Source: Rhodospirillaceae bacterium UBA6219 (GTDB lineage Bacteria; Pseudomonadota; Alphaproteobacteria; Rhodospirillales; Magnetospirillaceae). Taken from it: 24,088 bases of DNA. Of the stretch, positions 7,733-15,945 are shown in pieces (within the stretch, counting starts at the first letter, position 1; each line of letters begins with the position of its first letter). The stretch is taken from NCBI GenBank assembly GCA_002435715.1, contig DISD01000100.1:1-24088 (forward strand). The letters run 5' to 3'. The notes beneath the pieces were generated by a model. It had not been told where the DNA came from and did not search any database. It worked only from the letters and a program-made list of their open reading frames with translations. The position numbers were made by a program, and so were the translations under genes.

Positions 7733-8101
7733 ATGGCTTTAGATGAATTACAGTCTCTTGATCCTGCCATGGTTGCGATCTTGTGGATTGTGACGGCGGG
7801 TCTATCAGCCTGGCAGTTTATTTTTGTCGTCTCTGTTATGGAGGGACGGGCGCGCTGGCATTGGCTGGACGTGCTGACATTATCCGCCTTGGGTGTCGCC
7901 TTATGGTTTGGCGCTCTGGTTTTCAGCGCATTGTTGTGGTTGGCCATTGGGGGGTTGCTGGCTTTCTATGGCTATCAGGCATGGCTTGGACCGGGATGGC
8001 TGCGTTACAACCAAATCATCGCTATTGATGTCTATCGTTGGCGGATGTACGTGGCATCAGCCTTAGTTCAGGCAGATATTTCAATTTATTCAATTCGCTA
8101 G
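7733..8101 (+). CDS. Orphan membrane protein, AT-richer than its neighbours
   Basis: I do not recognise this 122-residue protein. It has about three hydrophobic helices: residues 12-33 (MVAILWIVTAGLSAWQFIFVVS), 43-60 (WLDVLTLSALGVALWFGAL) and 61-82 (VFSALLWLAIGGLLAFYGYQ). A basic/aromatic tail (YRWRMYVASALVQADISIYSIR) follows. Codons often end in A or T, and overall GC is near one half, visibly below the surrounding genes. That suggests recent acquisition or weak expression. No clear ribosome site precedes the ATG. A loose -35/-10 pair (TTGGCT at 7698, AATGAT at 7721) would start transcription at the ATG itself. It ends 86 bases before the kinase gene. Confidence 0.6.
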   Translation: MALDELQSLDPAMVAILWIVTAGLSAWQFIFVVSVMEGRARWHWLDVLTLSALGVALWFGALVFSALLWLAIGGLLAFYGYQAWLGPGWLRYNQIIAIDVYRWRMYVASALVQADISIYSIR

Positions 8102-8187
8102 AGTTTCCATGGATGTAATTCCCCATAGGGTGGATTATCCTGCCTTGCATTCCGCCCTTTCGGCGGTCAGCCCGCGAATGGAAAAAC

Positions 8188-9711
8188 ATGCGTTTTCCCG
8201 GATACGCGTTGGAATTGGGGTCGCTGGCCGCCTGGGCTTGCTTGGTGGCGTTGTCGCTGTGGCACAATCTGGGGCTTTTGGATGCCCAGGCCCGTGAAGT
8301 GGCGGCGGCGCGGGCGCGGATGTTGTTTTCCGTGGTCGAAACGACCCGGTTGTGGAACGCCCGCCATGGCGGGCTTTACGCCCCGGTCACCGCGGAATCA
8401 CCGCCCAACGAATGGCTGATCGACCCGTTGCGCGATGTTGACATCGACGGGCGATCGTTCACCAAGATCAACCCCGCCTACATGACCCGGCAAATGTCCG
8501 AGCTGATGGACAAACGGGGCGGCATGTCGTTTCGGTTGACCAGCCTGAAACCGGTGCGTCCCGGCAATCTGCCTGATCCCTGGGAAGCCAAGGCCCTGAC
8601 TTTGTTCGAAAACGGCGGTACCGAGTTGTTGGAACGCGTCACCGACGACACGGGCGGCGACCATTATCGCTATATGGCCCGCTTGTTGGTGGAAGAAGCC
8701 TGCCTGCAATGTCATGCCAACCAGAATTACCAAGTGGGCGAAGTGCGGGGCGGCATCAGCGTCACTTTCGATGCCGCCCAGGTCCTGGCCGAGATCAACC
8801 CGCAAAAGCAACAAACAATCGTCTTGCACGGGGTGGGGTATGTGTTGTTGGCGGGGGCGACCTTGGCCTTCCTGACCTGGTTGCGGGCGGGGTGGCGGCA
8901 ATTGGCGCAGGCCAAGGCCGAACAGGAAGCCATGGTGGCGGAACGGACCCAGGAACTGCGTCAGGCGGTGGACGATTTGGCGCGATCCAATACCGAATTG
9001 GAAAACTTCGCCTATGCGGTGTCGCACGATTTGCAGGAACCATTGCGCATGATCGGTTCCTACGCCCAGCTGATCGACCGGCGCTATGCTGATCATCTGG
9101 ACGCGGATGGCCGGGAATTCTTGGGTTTCATGACCGATGGGGCCCAGCGCATGAAGCAGATGATCGACGATCTGCTGGCCTATTCCCGCGCCGGCCGTAC
9201 CGAAATCCACCCTCAGCCGGTGGCATTGGAACGCGTTTTGGAATCCGCCTTGGCCAATCTGACCGCTGCGTTACAGGAATCCGGCGGTCAGGTCTTGCGG
9301 GACGGAACCTTGCCGGTGGTGGCGGGCGAGGTTTCCATGCTGGTGCGGGTGTTGCAGAACTTGGTGGGCAACGCCCTGAAATACCGCCATCCCGAGCGCC
9401 AGGCCCAGGTGGTGGTGTCGGCCCGACCCCATGTCCAAGGTTGGGAAATTCGCGTCGCCGATAACGGCATTGGCGTCCCTGAAGCCGCGCGAGAACGAAT
9501 TTTCCAGGTTTTTCAGCGTCTTCACAGTAATGCGAAGATTTCTGGGACCGGCATCGGCCTGTCCATCGCCAAGAAAATCGTCGAACGTCACGGCGGTCGT
9601 ATCTGGGTCGAGGATAACCGGCCCCAAGGCTCGGTGTTCTGCTTTACCTTGCCGACTGTGCCGGCCGGAACGGATGTTCCAGCATCGCAACAGCAATCCG
9701 GCGCCAACTGA
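8188..9711 (+). CDS. Membrane sensor histidine kinase with haem-c type (Tll0287-like/DUF3365) periplasmic domain
   Basis: The 507-residue kinase has a first membrane helix (about residues 10-30), a periplasmic domain (about 35-205) and a second helix (about 212-235). A short coiled coil leads to the kinase core. The periplasmic part ends with C172-L-Q-C175-H176, a CxxCH site for covalent haem c, in the setting EEACLQCHANQNYQVGEVRGG typical of Tll0287-like/DUF3365 domains. The dimerisation box is AVSHDLQEPLRMI with phospho-acceptor H280, of the phytochrome-type HisKA group. The ATP site shows the N box (N391, N395), G1 (D425-NGIG) and G2 (G453-TGIGLS). By family it should sense redox state, nitric oxide or another haem ligand, but the ligand is unknown. 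No response regulator lies nearby, so it is an orphan kinase. The ATG has a modest GGAAAA site upstream. Confidence 0.88.
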   Translation: MRFPGYALELGSLAAWACLVALSLWHNLGLLDAQAREVAAARARMLFSVVETTRLWNARHGGLYAPVTAESPPNEWLIDPLRDVDIDGRSFTKINPAYMTRQMSELMDKRGGMSFRLTSLKPVRPGNLPDPWEAKALTLFENGGTELLERVTDDTGGDHYRYMARLLVEEACLQCHANQNYQVGEVRGGISVTFDAAQVLAEINPQKQQTIVLHGVGYVLLAGATLAFLTWLRAGWRQLAQAKAEQEAMVAERTQELRQAVDDLARSNTELENFAYAVSHDLQEPLRMIGSYAQLIDRRYADHLDADGREFLGFMTDGAQRMKQMIDDLLAYSRAGRTEIHPQPVALERVLESALANLTAALQESGGQVLRDGTLPVVAGEVSMLVRVLQNLVGNALKYRHPERQAQVVVSARPHVQGWEIRVADNGIGVPEAARERIFQVFQRLHSNAKISGTGIGLSIAKKIVERHGGRIWVEDNRPQGSVFCFTLPTVPAGTDVPASQQQSGAN

Positions 9712-9729
9712 AATCGCAGTTAGCGCCGG
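9698..9729. terminator. Hairpin between the convergent kinase and gshB genes
   Basis: A 13-bp stem with one mismatch (CCGGCGCCAACTG at 9698-9710, CAGTTAGCGCCGG at 9717-9729) and a 6-base loop spans the kinase stop codon. It lies between two genes that converge, so it may act on transcripts from both sides. Neither side has a good T-run directly after the stem. The 9-mer TCGCAGTTA inside it recurs at 9737. Confidence 0.45.
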
Positions 9730-9751
9730 CCTTCATTCGCAGTTAAAAACT

Positions 9752-10717
9752 CTAAGCCGTTGGGATATCTGAGGTTGTTGCCCGTCGCAGCTCGATGGCG
9801 TCCCAGATTTGTGCCTCGACACTGACATTGTCGAAGCGGTCGATCTCTTGGATGCCGGTGGGCGAGGTGACGTTGATCTCGGTCAGATAATTGCCGATGA
9901 CGTCGATGCCGACGAAAATCAGCCCACGGGCCCGCAAAGTCGGGCCGATAGCCTCGCAAATCTCGCGGTCACGGGGCGTCAGTTCCGCCTTCATGGCGGT
10001 TCCACCCACATGCAGGTTGGATCGCGCTTCGCCGGCCTGGGGCACGCGGTTGACGGCGCCGGCCGGCTGGCCGTCCACCAGGATGATGCGTTTGTCGCCC
10101 TGGCGGACTTCCGGCAGATAACTTTGGACGATCACCGGTTCGCGATACAGCTGGGTGAACATTTCCAGCAAGGAATTCAGGTTTTCGTCATCGGGCTTGA
10201 CGTGGAACACCCCAGCACCGCCATTCCCGAACAACGGCTTCAGCACGATGTCCTTGTATTCGGCGCGGAAATCCATGATGTGGCGGCGATCGGTGGTGAT
10301 CAGCGTCGGCGGCAGCAGACCGGGGAAGTGCGTAACCAGCAATTTTTCCGGCGCGTTGCGCACATGGACCGGGTCGTTGACCACCAAAGTCCGCGGATGG
10401 ATGTGTTCCAACAGGTGGGTGGCGGTGATATAGGCCATGTCGAAGGGCGGGTCCTGGCGCATCAGCACCACGTCCATGGTGGCCAAATCCACCAATTGCG
10501 CCTCGCCGAAACTGAAATGGTTGCCCATTTCCCTGCGCACTTCCACGGGCCGCACCCATGCCAGCACCCGGCCGTTCTTCAGCGCCAGGTCGCTGGGCAG
10601 GTAATGGAACAGGGCATGGCCGCGCTTTTGCGCTTCCAAGGCCAGGGCAAAGGTGGAATCGGCGTTGATGTTGATGGATTCCATGGGGTCCATCTGGATG
10701 GCGACGGCTAGGCTCAC
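9752..10717 (-). CDS. gshB: Glutathione synthetase
   Basis: The 321-residue protein is an ATP-grasp enzyme that joins gamma-glutamylcysteine and glycine to form glutathione in the cytoplasm. The N-terminus reads SLAVAIQMDPMESININADSTFAL, where the family has its substrate-binding DP..I....DS motif. Later signs are RQDPPFDMAYI, VLKPLFGNGGAGVF (ATP-binding loop), EVRQGDKRIILVDG and the metal-binding end FVGIDVIGNYLTEINVTSP. The frame is open to 10840, but a strong AGGAGG site (10723-10728) precedes the GTG at 10717. That start gives the usual family length (E. coli 316). It is the last gene of the leftward rsmI-yraN-BON-SirB1-gshB run, 19 bases after the SirB1-like gene. Confidence 0.95.
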   Translation of the reverse strand: MSLAVAIQMDPMESININADSTFALALEAQKRGHALFHYLPSDLALKNGRVLAWVRPVEVRREMGNHFSFGEAQLVDLATMDVVLMRQDPPFDMAYITATHLLEHIHPRTLVVNDPVHVRNAPEKLLVTHFPGLLPPTLITTDRRHIMDFRAEYKDIVLKPLFGNGGAGVFHVKPDDENLNSLLEMFTQLYREPVIVQSYLPEVRQGDKRIILVDGQPAGAVNRVPQAGEARSNLHVGGTAMKAELTPRDREICEAIGPTLRARGLIFVGIDVIGNYLTEINVTSPTGIQEIDRFDNVSVEAQIWDAIELRRATTSDIPTA

Positions 10718-10736
10718 CTTTTCCTCCTTGGGCCTT

Positions 10737-11546
10737 TCAGCGCATTCTGCCGCGGATTTCGGCCAGCAATTGCTGGCCACGTCCACGGGCGATGGCATTA
10801 TCTTCTCGTTGGATGAATTGTTCCAGGGCGGCGGCGGCACCGGGCAGGTCTTCCAGGCGTAGCCGCATCAATCCGGCTTCGCGCCACAAAGCGGCCTGCG
10901 CCGGGGCGAACAGCAAGGCGCTTTCCACCAGGCCCAGGGCCCGTTGCAGGCGCCCATTGCGCAAATGGTGCATCTTCAAGGCTTGGCGCCAACGCAACAG
11001 GATTTGGCGGGGAGTGAGGGCGTGAAAGAACGCGGGGTCCAATTCCGCCTTGGGGCCGGAATCCAGCTTGTGCAGGAAACGCAGGCCCGCACTGTCCAAG
11101 ATCCGACCCTGGGCACATTCGATGATGACGCGTCCGCCATGGCTGTCGTTCAGCCGGATCAGGCCGTGCATGGGAAAGGCCAGCATTTCCACGTCGAATC
11201 CGGCGCCTTGGGCCACGCAAAGCCACAACAGGCAAAGCGCGTCGGAACTGGCGCGTCGTTCGCGCAACAAGCCGGTGATTTCGTGACCCTCGCCGCTTTC
11301 GCCCCCCAAACCAAAGCGGTTCTGCTCGACCAGCACCTCGATCAGGGCGTCGGCCATCTGCTGGGCGTCGGGTTTGACGAAGATGGCGGTCCGGACCTGT
11401 TCGATCAGATGATGAATCTGTTCTCCATCTTCGTCGTCGGTCTGGTCGTCGTGCAATTGGGCCAAAGCCAGGGCGGTGGCCAGCAACGGCACGTCACCAT
11501 CGGCGAATTGACCCAGATCGGTCAGGATGTCGGTGGGCGGGGTCAT
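10737..11546 (-). CDS. SirB1-family protein (transglutaminase-like plus TPR)
   Basis: The 269-residue protein resembles SirB1/YchA, which has the same length in E. coli. The middle segment SSDALCLLWLCVAQGAGFDVEMLAFPMHGLIRLND matches the transglutaminase-like core, where the family reads SL..LY..VA...G....GV.FPGHFLLR. The C-terminal part (about 190-265; HHLRNGRLQRALGLVESALLFAPAQAALWREAGLMRLRLED) is a TPR-like repeat pair. The biochemical role of the family is unresolved. The expected catalytic triad is not obvious, so a binding or scaffold role is as likely as catalysis. The ATG overlaps the TGA of the BON lipoprotein gene (ATGA), which supports translational coupling. Confidence 0.75.
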   Translation of the reverse strand: MTPPTDILTDLGQFADGDVPLLATALALAQLHDDQTDDEDGEQIHHLIEQVRTAIFVKPDAQQMADALIEVLVEQNRFGLGGESGEGHEITGLLRERRASSDALCLLWLCVAQGAGFDVEMLAFPMHGLIRLNDSHGGRVIIECAQGRILDSAGLRFLHKLDSGPKAELDPAFFHALTPRQILLRWRQALKMHHLRNGRLQRALGLVESALLFAPAQAALWREAGLMRLRLEDLPGAAAALEQFIQREDNAIARGRGQQLLAEIRGRMR

Positions 11547-12148
11547 GAACCGCCGTGGCGCCGCGGGTCGTCTTTCAGCCGCACATAGCTGATGACGTTC
11601 TTCACCGCCGACACTTCGCGGGCATGGCCGATGACCCGGTTCAGCTCGGTGTCGGACTGGGCGATGCCCAACAGGTAGACGGTGCCGTTGGTGACATCGA
11701 CGGTGTAGTTGATGTTGCTGATTTCCTTGTCGAACAGCATGCGGCTTTTGATTTCCTGCTGGATACGCACGTCGCGGGCGCCGTCGATGAAGCCGCTGGA
11801 ATCCTGGGCCAGAAGTTCGTTGTAGACCTCGCGCACGCCGGCCACCTGCCAGGTCAGATTCACCGCGTCCTCGCGCACCTGTTCGCTGGGCACGGTGCCG
11901 GTCAGCAGCACCCGGCCCTCGCTGATGGCCAGGGTCACCTTGGAATACATGTCGACGCTTTTGCGGAACCAGGCTTCGTTGATTTCGGCGCGGATCTTGG
12001 CATCCTCGGCGGCACCTTCGATGCCGCGTTCTTCCGAGGCGGCCACACCGGCGGTGGCGCCGGCGCCGATCACCATGCCGACGCAGCCCGAAAGCGCGGT
12101 TGACGCCACCAGCAGGGCGGCCAGGGTCAGAGAGGGGCGGAGTCTCAC
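11543..12148 (-). CDS. Dual-BON-domain outer-membrane lipoprotein (DolP/YraP-like)
   Basis: The 201-residue protein begins with a lipoprotein signal ending in lipobox LSGC, with the modified cysteine at C22. A glycine/alanine-rich linker (GMVIGAGATAGVAASEERG) leads to two BON domains, about residues 47-115 (DAKIRAEINEAWFRKSVDMYSKV...GRVLLTGTV) and 125-192 (DVRIQQEIKSRMLFDKEISNINYTV..NGTVYLLGIA). This is the layout of E. coli DolP (YraP), an outer-membrane lipoprotein that supports envelope integrity and BAM function. The protein starts with GTG after an AAGGA site. In E. coli dolP lies with rsmI, lpoA and yraN, and the same set surrounds it here, which strengthens the assignment. Confidence 0.88.
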   Translation of the reverse strand: MRLRPSLTLAALLVASTALSGCVGMVIGAGATAGVAASEERGIEGAAEDAKIRAEINEAWFRKSVDMYSKVTLAISEGRVLLTGTVPSEQVREDAVNLTWQVAGVREVYNELLAQDSSGFIDGARDVRIQQEIKSRMLFDKEISNINYTVDVTNGTVYLLGIAQSDTELNRVIGHAREVSAVKNVISYVRLKDDPRRHGGS

Positions 12149-12203
12149 GGGCCTTATCCTTTCCTTGTCGATGCGACGACCTTAGCTTTGGCCGCTTGTC
12201 GTC

Positions 12204-12569
12204 TCAAGCATCCATCCGCCATGCGTCGGAAATGTGGCACGGCCAATGTTTGGGGCTGACCAGGATGACGTCGAAGCGCATGGCACAGCGTTCCAGATGG
12301 GGATGGGCGGCGACAAAGGCCAGGGCACCGCGCGAGATACGGTTTCGTTGCGCCGGCCGCAGGGCGTGGGCGGCCTTGTCGATGTCGGCCCGCGCCTTGA
12401 CCTCGACGAAGACCAACAGATTGCCGCGTTTGGCGACGATGTCGATTTCTCCGGCGCCGCTGCCGCGTCGGTTGGTCCAGCCGCGCGCCACGATGGCGAA
12501 ACCTTTCAGCCGCAACCACCAGGCGGCCAGGAACTCGGCCCGTTTGCCGGTGCGGCTGCGCTGGCTCAC
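12204..12569 (-). CDS. YraN/UPF0102 family protein, nuclease-like fold
   Basis: The 121-residue protein has the UPF0102 pattern: an N-terminal GKRAEFLAAWWLRLKGFAIVARGW, then GEIDIVAKRGNLLVFVEVKAR and a C-terminal RFDVILV. The spaced D-(x)n-ExK set (GEIDIVA, FVEVKAR) is the signature of restriction-endonuclease-like folds, so a nucleic-acid nuclease or Holliday-junction role has been suggested for the family. The function is not settled. The start is GTG, and its GTGA overlaps the TGA of rsmI, which shows tight coupling. A 55-base gap separates it from the BON lipoprotein gene. Confidence 0.9.
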   Translation of the reverse strand: MSQRSRTGKRAEFLAAWWLRLKGFAIVARGWTNRRGSGAGEIDIVAKRGNLLVFVEVKARADIDKAAHALRPAQRNRISRGALAFVAAHPHLERCAMRFDVILVSPKHWPCHISDAWRMDA

Positions 12570-13453
12570 CCGTTCTCGCCCATGCGGAACAGTTTCAGCG
12601 CCAGGGCATAGACGTCACGGCGGGGAAAACCGGTCTCGGCGGCCACCAGGGCGGCGGCGTCCTTGATGCGGGCGCCCCCTTCCACCACCACCCGCAGACG
12701 GCTTTCCAGGTCGGATTCGCTGGGGGCGGCATTGGCGCCCGGCGGTGAAACCACCACCACCACCTCGCCCTTGGGCGGGTTGTCGGCATAGCGGCCGGCC
12801 AGGGTGAACAAATCGCCGCGCACCACTTCTTCGTGCAGCTTGGTCAATTCGCGGGCCACCGCCGCATCGCGGTCGCCCAGCACCGCCACCATGTCGGCCA
12901 GGGATTCACCCAGTCGGTTGGGGGATTCGTAGAACACCAAGGTGGCGGGCACGTCGGCCAATTCGCGCAGCGCCGTGCGGCGTGCGGCGGCCTTGTTGGG
13001 TAAAAAGCCGGCGAACAGAAAACGGTCGTTGGGCAAACCGGACAATTGCAGGGCGGTCACCGCCGCCGAGGCACCGGGAAGCGCGGTGATGGCGATGCCT
13101 TCGGCCACACAGGCCTGGACCAGACGATAGCCGGGGTCCGACACCAAGGGGGTGCCGGCATCGGACACCAAGGCGACGATGGCGCCCTGTTTCAACCGGG
13201 CCACCAATTCGGGCCCGGCTTTTTCCGAATTGTGTTCGTGATAGGGAAAAAGCGGCCGGTCCAGGCCCAGGCGGGTCATCAGCTTGCCGGTGACGCGGGT
13301 ATCCTCGCAGGCGACGCAATCGGCGGCGCGCAGGGTTTCGACGGCGCGGTAGGTGATGTCGCCCATGTTGCCGATGGGGGTGGCGACCAGATAAAGGCCG
13401 GGCGCCGGTTTACTTCCCGGGCGCAAATGTCTACCCTCGCCTTCGCAATCCAT
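12566..13453 (-). CDS. rsmI: 16S rRNA 2'-O-ribose C1402 methyltransferase RsmI
   Basis: The protein is a tetrapyrrole-methylase-fold SAM enzyme. GLYLVATPIGNMGDITYRAVETL opens the domain. VACEDTRVTGKLMTRLGL, ALVSDAGTPLVSDPGYRLV (SAM loop), ALPGASAAVTALQLSGL and FYESPNRL are all RsmI hallmarks. It methylates the ribose of C1402 in 16S rRNA at the ribosomal P site, together with RsmH. The frame stays open to 13591, and ATG codons at 13501 and 13453 both fit. I chose 13453 (295 residues; E. coli 286) because 13501 would run into the divergent lipoprotein gene that starts at 13474. Neither has a strong ribosome site. It is the first gene of the leftward run. Confidence 0.93.
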   Translation of the reverse strand: MDCEGEGRHLRPGSKPAPGLYLVATPIGNMGDITYRAVETLRAADCVACEDTRVTGKLMTRLGLDRPLFPYHEHNSEKAGPELVARLKQGAIVALVSDAGTPLVSDPGYRLVQACVAEGIAITALPGASAAVTALQLSGLPNDRFLFAGFLPNKAAARRTALRELADVPATLVFYESPNRLGESLADMVAVLGDRDAAVARELTKLHEEVVRGDLFTLAGRYADNPPKGEVVVVVSPPGANAAPSESDLESRLRVVVEGGARIKDAAALVAAETGFPRRDVYALALKLFRMGENG

Positions 13454-13473
13454 CGCCTGATCGGAGATTTGCG

Positions 13474-14790
13474 GTGCGTCGTCTTGTCGCTGCCCTGCCA
13501 TTGATATCGGCCCTGCTGTTAAGCGCTTGTGCCCAGACAGACTTACCACCGTGGATGAGCGGAACCAAGCCCGCCCAACAGACGGGAACACAATCCGCCC
13601 CGCAAACCCGGCCGCAAGTTCAGCTTCCCGCCCCGGCCCCGCTGCCGGCTCCGGCGCCGGTTCTGGCGGCGCCCTTGCCGATGGCCGCCGCCAGTTTCGT
13701 CGGGCGTGACGAGATCCGCGCCGTGCTGCTGGCGCCGTTGTCCGGCCCCTATGCCGCTTGGGGCCAGGCCATGTCCAACGCCGCCCAACTGGCCTTGTTC
13801 GATGTCGCCGACCAACGGCTGAACCTGATCCCGCTGGACACCAAGGGCACGCCGGAAGGTGCCCTGCTGGCGCTGGAACAGGCCCGGGTGCAAGGGGCCG
13901 ACATCATTCTGGGCCCGGTGTTCTCGGCCGAGGTCAAGGCGGTGGCGCCCCAGGCCCGGCAATGGGGTATCCCGCTGGTCAGCTTCACCACCGACCGCAC
14001 CGCGTTGGGCCAAGGAATCTACACCTTGGGCTTTTTGCCGGAATCGCAGATCAGCCGGGTGGTGACCCATGCCCGCGACCAGGGCAAGTTGCGTTTCGCC
14101 CTGTTGGCGCGGTCCGACGAATACGGTCAGGCGGTGGCGGAAGCCTTCCGCAACGTGGTGCCGCAACTGGGTGGCCAAGTCACCAAGGTGGAATATTACG
14201 ATCCCCAGGCCAAGGACATCAGCCAGCAGGTCCGTCGCTTCACCGAATCCGATCAGCGCACCCGCGGCCGCGACCGGAAGGACGCCAGCCCGGTGCCGCC
14301 GCCGCCCTTCGACGCGGTGATGATCGCCGACGAAGGCACCCGTCTGCGCACGGTGGCGTCCTTGGTCACCTATTACGAGGTGGACATCGACAAGACTCCG
14401 ATCTTGGGGACCATGTTGTGGGATGACCCGCGTCTGGCCGCCGAACCGTCGCTGCAGGGCGCCTGGTTCGCCGCACCTTCGGCGGAATCCTATGCCGAAT
14501 TCGAACGCCGCTATGCCAGCGCCTTCGGCAGCCGTCCGCCACGGGCCGCCACGCTGCGGGCCTCCTTGGCCTATGACGCCACCGCCTTGGCCGCCACCTT
14601 GGTGCGCCAGAACCTGGATTATTCGGCGGCGACCCTGACCAATCCCGGCGGTTTCGCCGGCATCGACGGGTTGTTCCGGCTGCGTGCCGACGGCACCAAC
14701 GATCGTGGTCTGGCGGTACGTCAGATCGCCAAGGCCGGCCTGACCGACATTGCGCCGGCGCCCACCAGCTTTGCTCAGCCGGGGATGTGA
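13474..14790 (+). CDS. LpoA-like penicillin-binding-protein activator (lipoprotein with periplasmic-binding fold)
   Basis: The 438-residue protein starts with GTG after CGGAGA. It has a lipoprotein signal with lipobox LSAC (C19), a proline/alanine-rich tether (about 25-72) and a type I periplasmic-binding domain (about 78-425). Typical parts are IRAVLLAPLSGPYAAWGQAM, GADIILGPVFSAEVKAVAP, IPLVSFTTD and the final GIDGLFRLRADGTNDRGLAVRQI. The C-terminal domain of gammaproteobacterial LpoA shares this fold and activates PBP1A from the outer membrane. The partner in alphaproteobacteria is less certain. It is divergent from rsmI with about 20 bases between starts, echoing E. coli, where rsmI and lpoA are also neighbours. 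Its stop directly abuts that of hemW. Confidence 0.85.
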   Translation: MRRLVAALPLISALLLSACAQTDLPPWMSGTKPAQQTGTQSAPQTRPQVQLPAPAPLPAPAPVLAAPLPMAAASFVGRDEIRAVLLAPLSGPYAAWGQAMSNAAQLALFDVADQRLNLIPLDTKGTPEGALLALEQARVQGADIILGPVFSAEVKAVAPQARQWGIPLVSFTTDRTALGQGIYTLGFLPESQISRVVTHARDQGKLRFALLARSDEYGQAVAEAFRNVVPQLGGQVTKVEYYDPQAKDISQQVRRFTESDQRTRGRDRKDASPVPPPPFDAVMIADEGTRLRTVASLVTYYEVDIDKTPILGTMLWDDPRLAAEPSLQGAWFAAPSAESYAEFERRYASAFGSRPPRAATLRASLAYDATALAATLVRQNLDYSAATLTNPGGFAGIDGLFRLRADGTNDRGLAVRQIAKAGLTDIAPAPTSFAQPGM

Positions 14791-15945
14791 TCAGCCCAAC
14801 AACGCGGCGGTCAGGGAATTGAGCAACAACTGACCGGCCTCGGTGGCGGCGATGCCGGTTTCGGTACGCCGCACCAGTCCTTCATTTTCCAGCAGGGCAA
14901 AGGCGTCTTTGTCCACCACCTGCCACAGATCCAAGCCGCATTGGGCCTGGAAAGGGCCGGTATGGATGCCCTCGGTCAGACGCAGGCCCATCATCAGCAA
15001 TTCCTCGGCCCGGGTCTGGGCATCCAAGGGATCGGTTACCTGGGTGGCGTGGCCCGTTTCCTCGACCCGGCGCAGCCAGATGTCGGGGGCGCGGTGCTGG
15101 CGGGTGGCAATGTTGTTCAGGCGTCCATGGGCGCCGGGGCCGATACCCACGTAATCCCCGCCCCGCCAATAGGTCAGGTTGTGACGGCTTTCCTGGCCCG
15201 GCCGGGCGTGGTTGGACACTTCATAGGCCGGCATGCCGGCCTGGGCGCATAAGGCGCGGGTGGCGGCGAACATTTCGGCCGCCACATCTTCGTCGGGCAG
15301 ACTGAATTCGCCGCGTTCGTGGATGGGGTAAAAGGCGGTGCCTTCCTCGATGGTCAGCTGATAGGCCGACAAATGGTCGCCGGCCAGGTTCAGTGCTTGT
15401 TTCAGCTCGGCTTGCCAGGCATCCAGGCTTTGACCGGGTCGCGCATAAATCAGATCGAAGGTGAAGCGCGGGAAGGTCTGGCCCGCCAGTTCCAAAGCGG
15501 CCAAAGCCTCGGCGACGTCGTGGCGGCGGCCCAGGAAGCTCAGGTCGCGCTGGTTCAGCGCCTGGATGCCCAAGGACAGACGATTGATGCCGGCGGCACG
15601 GAAGTCGCGGAAAGCCTGGGCTTCCACCGTCGATGGGTTGGCTTCCAGGGTGATTTCGATCATGGGATCGATGGCCCAGTGTTGGGCGACCCGCTCGATC
15701 AGCGCCTGGACGGTTGCCGGGTCCATCAGGCTGGGGGTACCGCCACCGAAGAAGATCGAAGTGACGGTTTCGTCCGCTTTCCAGGCGGCGTAATGGTCCA
15801 GTTCCCGCAAAAGCGCCGCTCGCCAGCGATCTTGGTCGATATTGGCGCTCGCATGGCTGTTGAAGTCACAATAAGGGCATTTGGACAGGCAGAACGGCCA
15901 GTGGATATAAATCCCGAAGCCGGGAGAAGGGTTCAGGCGAAGCAC
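14791..15945 (-). CDS. hemW: Radical SAM haem chaperone HemW
   Basis: The 384-residue protein has the radical SAM cluster motif C19-LSK-C23-PY-C26 followed by DFNSHA. CPYCDF is the HemW form and differs from true coproporphyrinogen dehydrogenase HemN. Other features are SIFFGGGTPSLMDP (SAM binding), EITLEANPSTVE, RLSLGIQALNQRDL and a HemN-type C-terminal domain (EELLMMGLRLTEGI). HemW binds haem and delivers it to haem proteins. The GTG start lies within the last codons of rdgB (13-base overlap), so translation is probably coupled. It is the last gene of the rph-rdgB-hemW run and converges on the LpoA-like gene with no spacing. Confidence 0.94.
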   Translation of the reverse strand: MLRLNPSPGFGIYIHWPFCLSKCPYCDFNSHASANIDQDRWRAALLRELDHYAAWKADETVTSIFFGGGTPSLMDPATVQALIERVAQHWAIDPMIEITLEANPSTVEAQAFRDFRAAGINRLSLGIQALNQRDLSFLGRRHDVAEALAALELAGQTFPRFTFDLIYARPGQSLDAWQAELKQALNLAGDHLSAYQLTIEEGTAFYPIHERGEFSLPDEDVAAEMFAATRALCAQAGMPAYEVSNHARPGQESRHNLTYWRGGDYVGIGPGAHGRLNNIATRQHRAPDIWLRRVEETGHATQVTDPLDAQTRAEELLMMGLRLTEGIHTGPFQAQCGLDLWQVVDKDAFALLENEGLVRRTETGIAATEAGQLLLNSLTAALLG

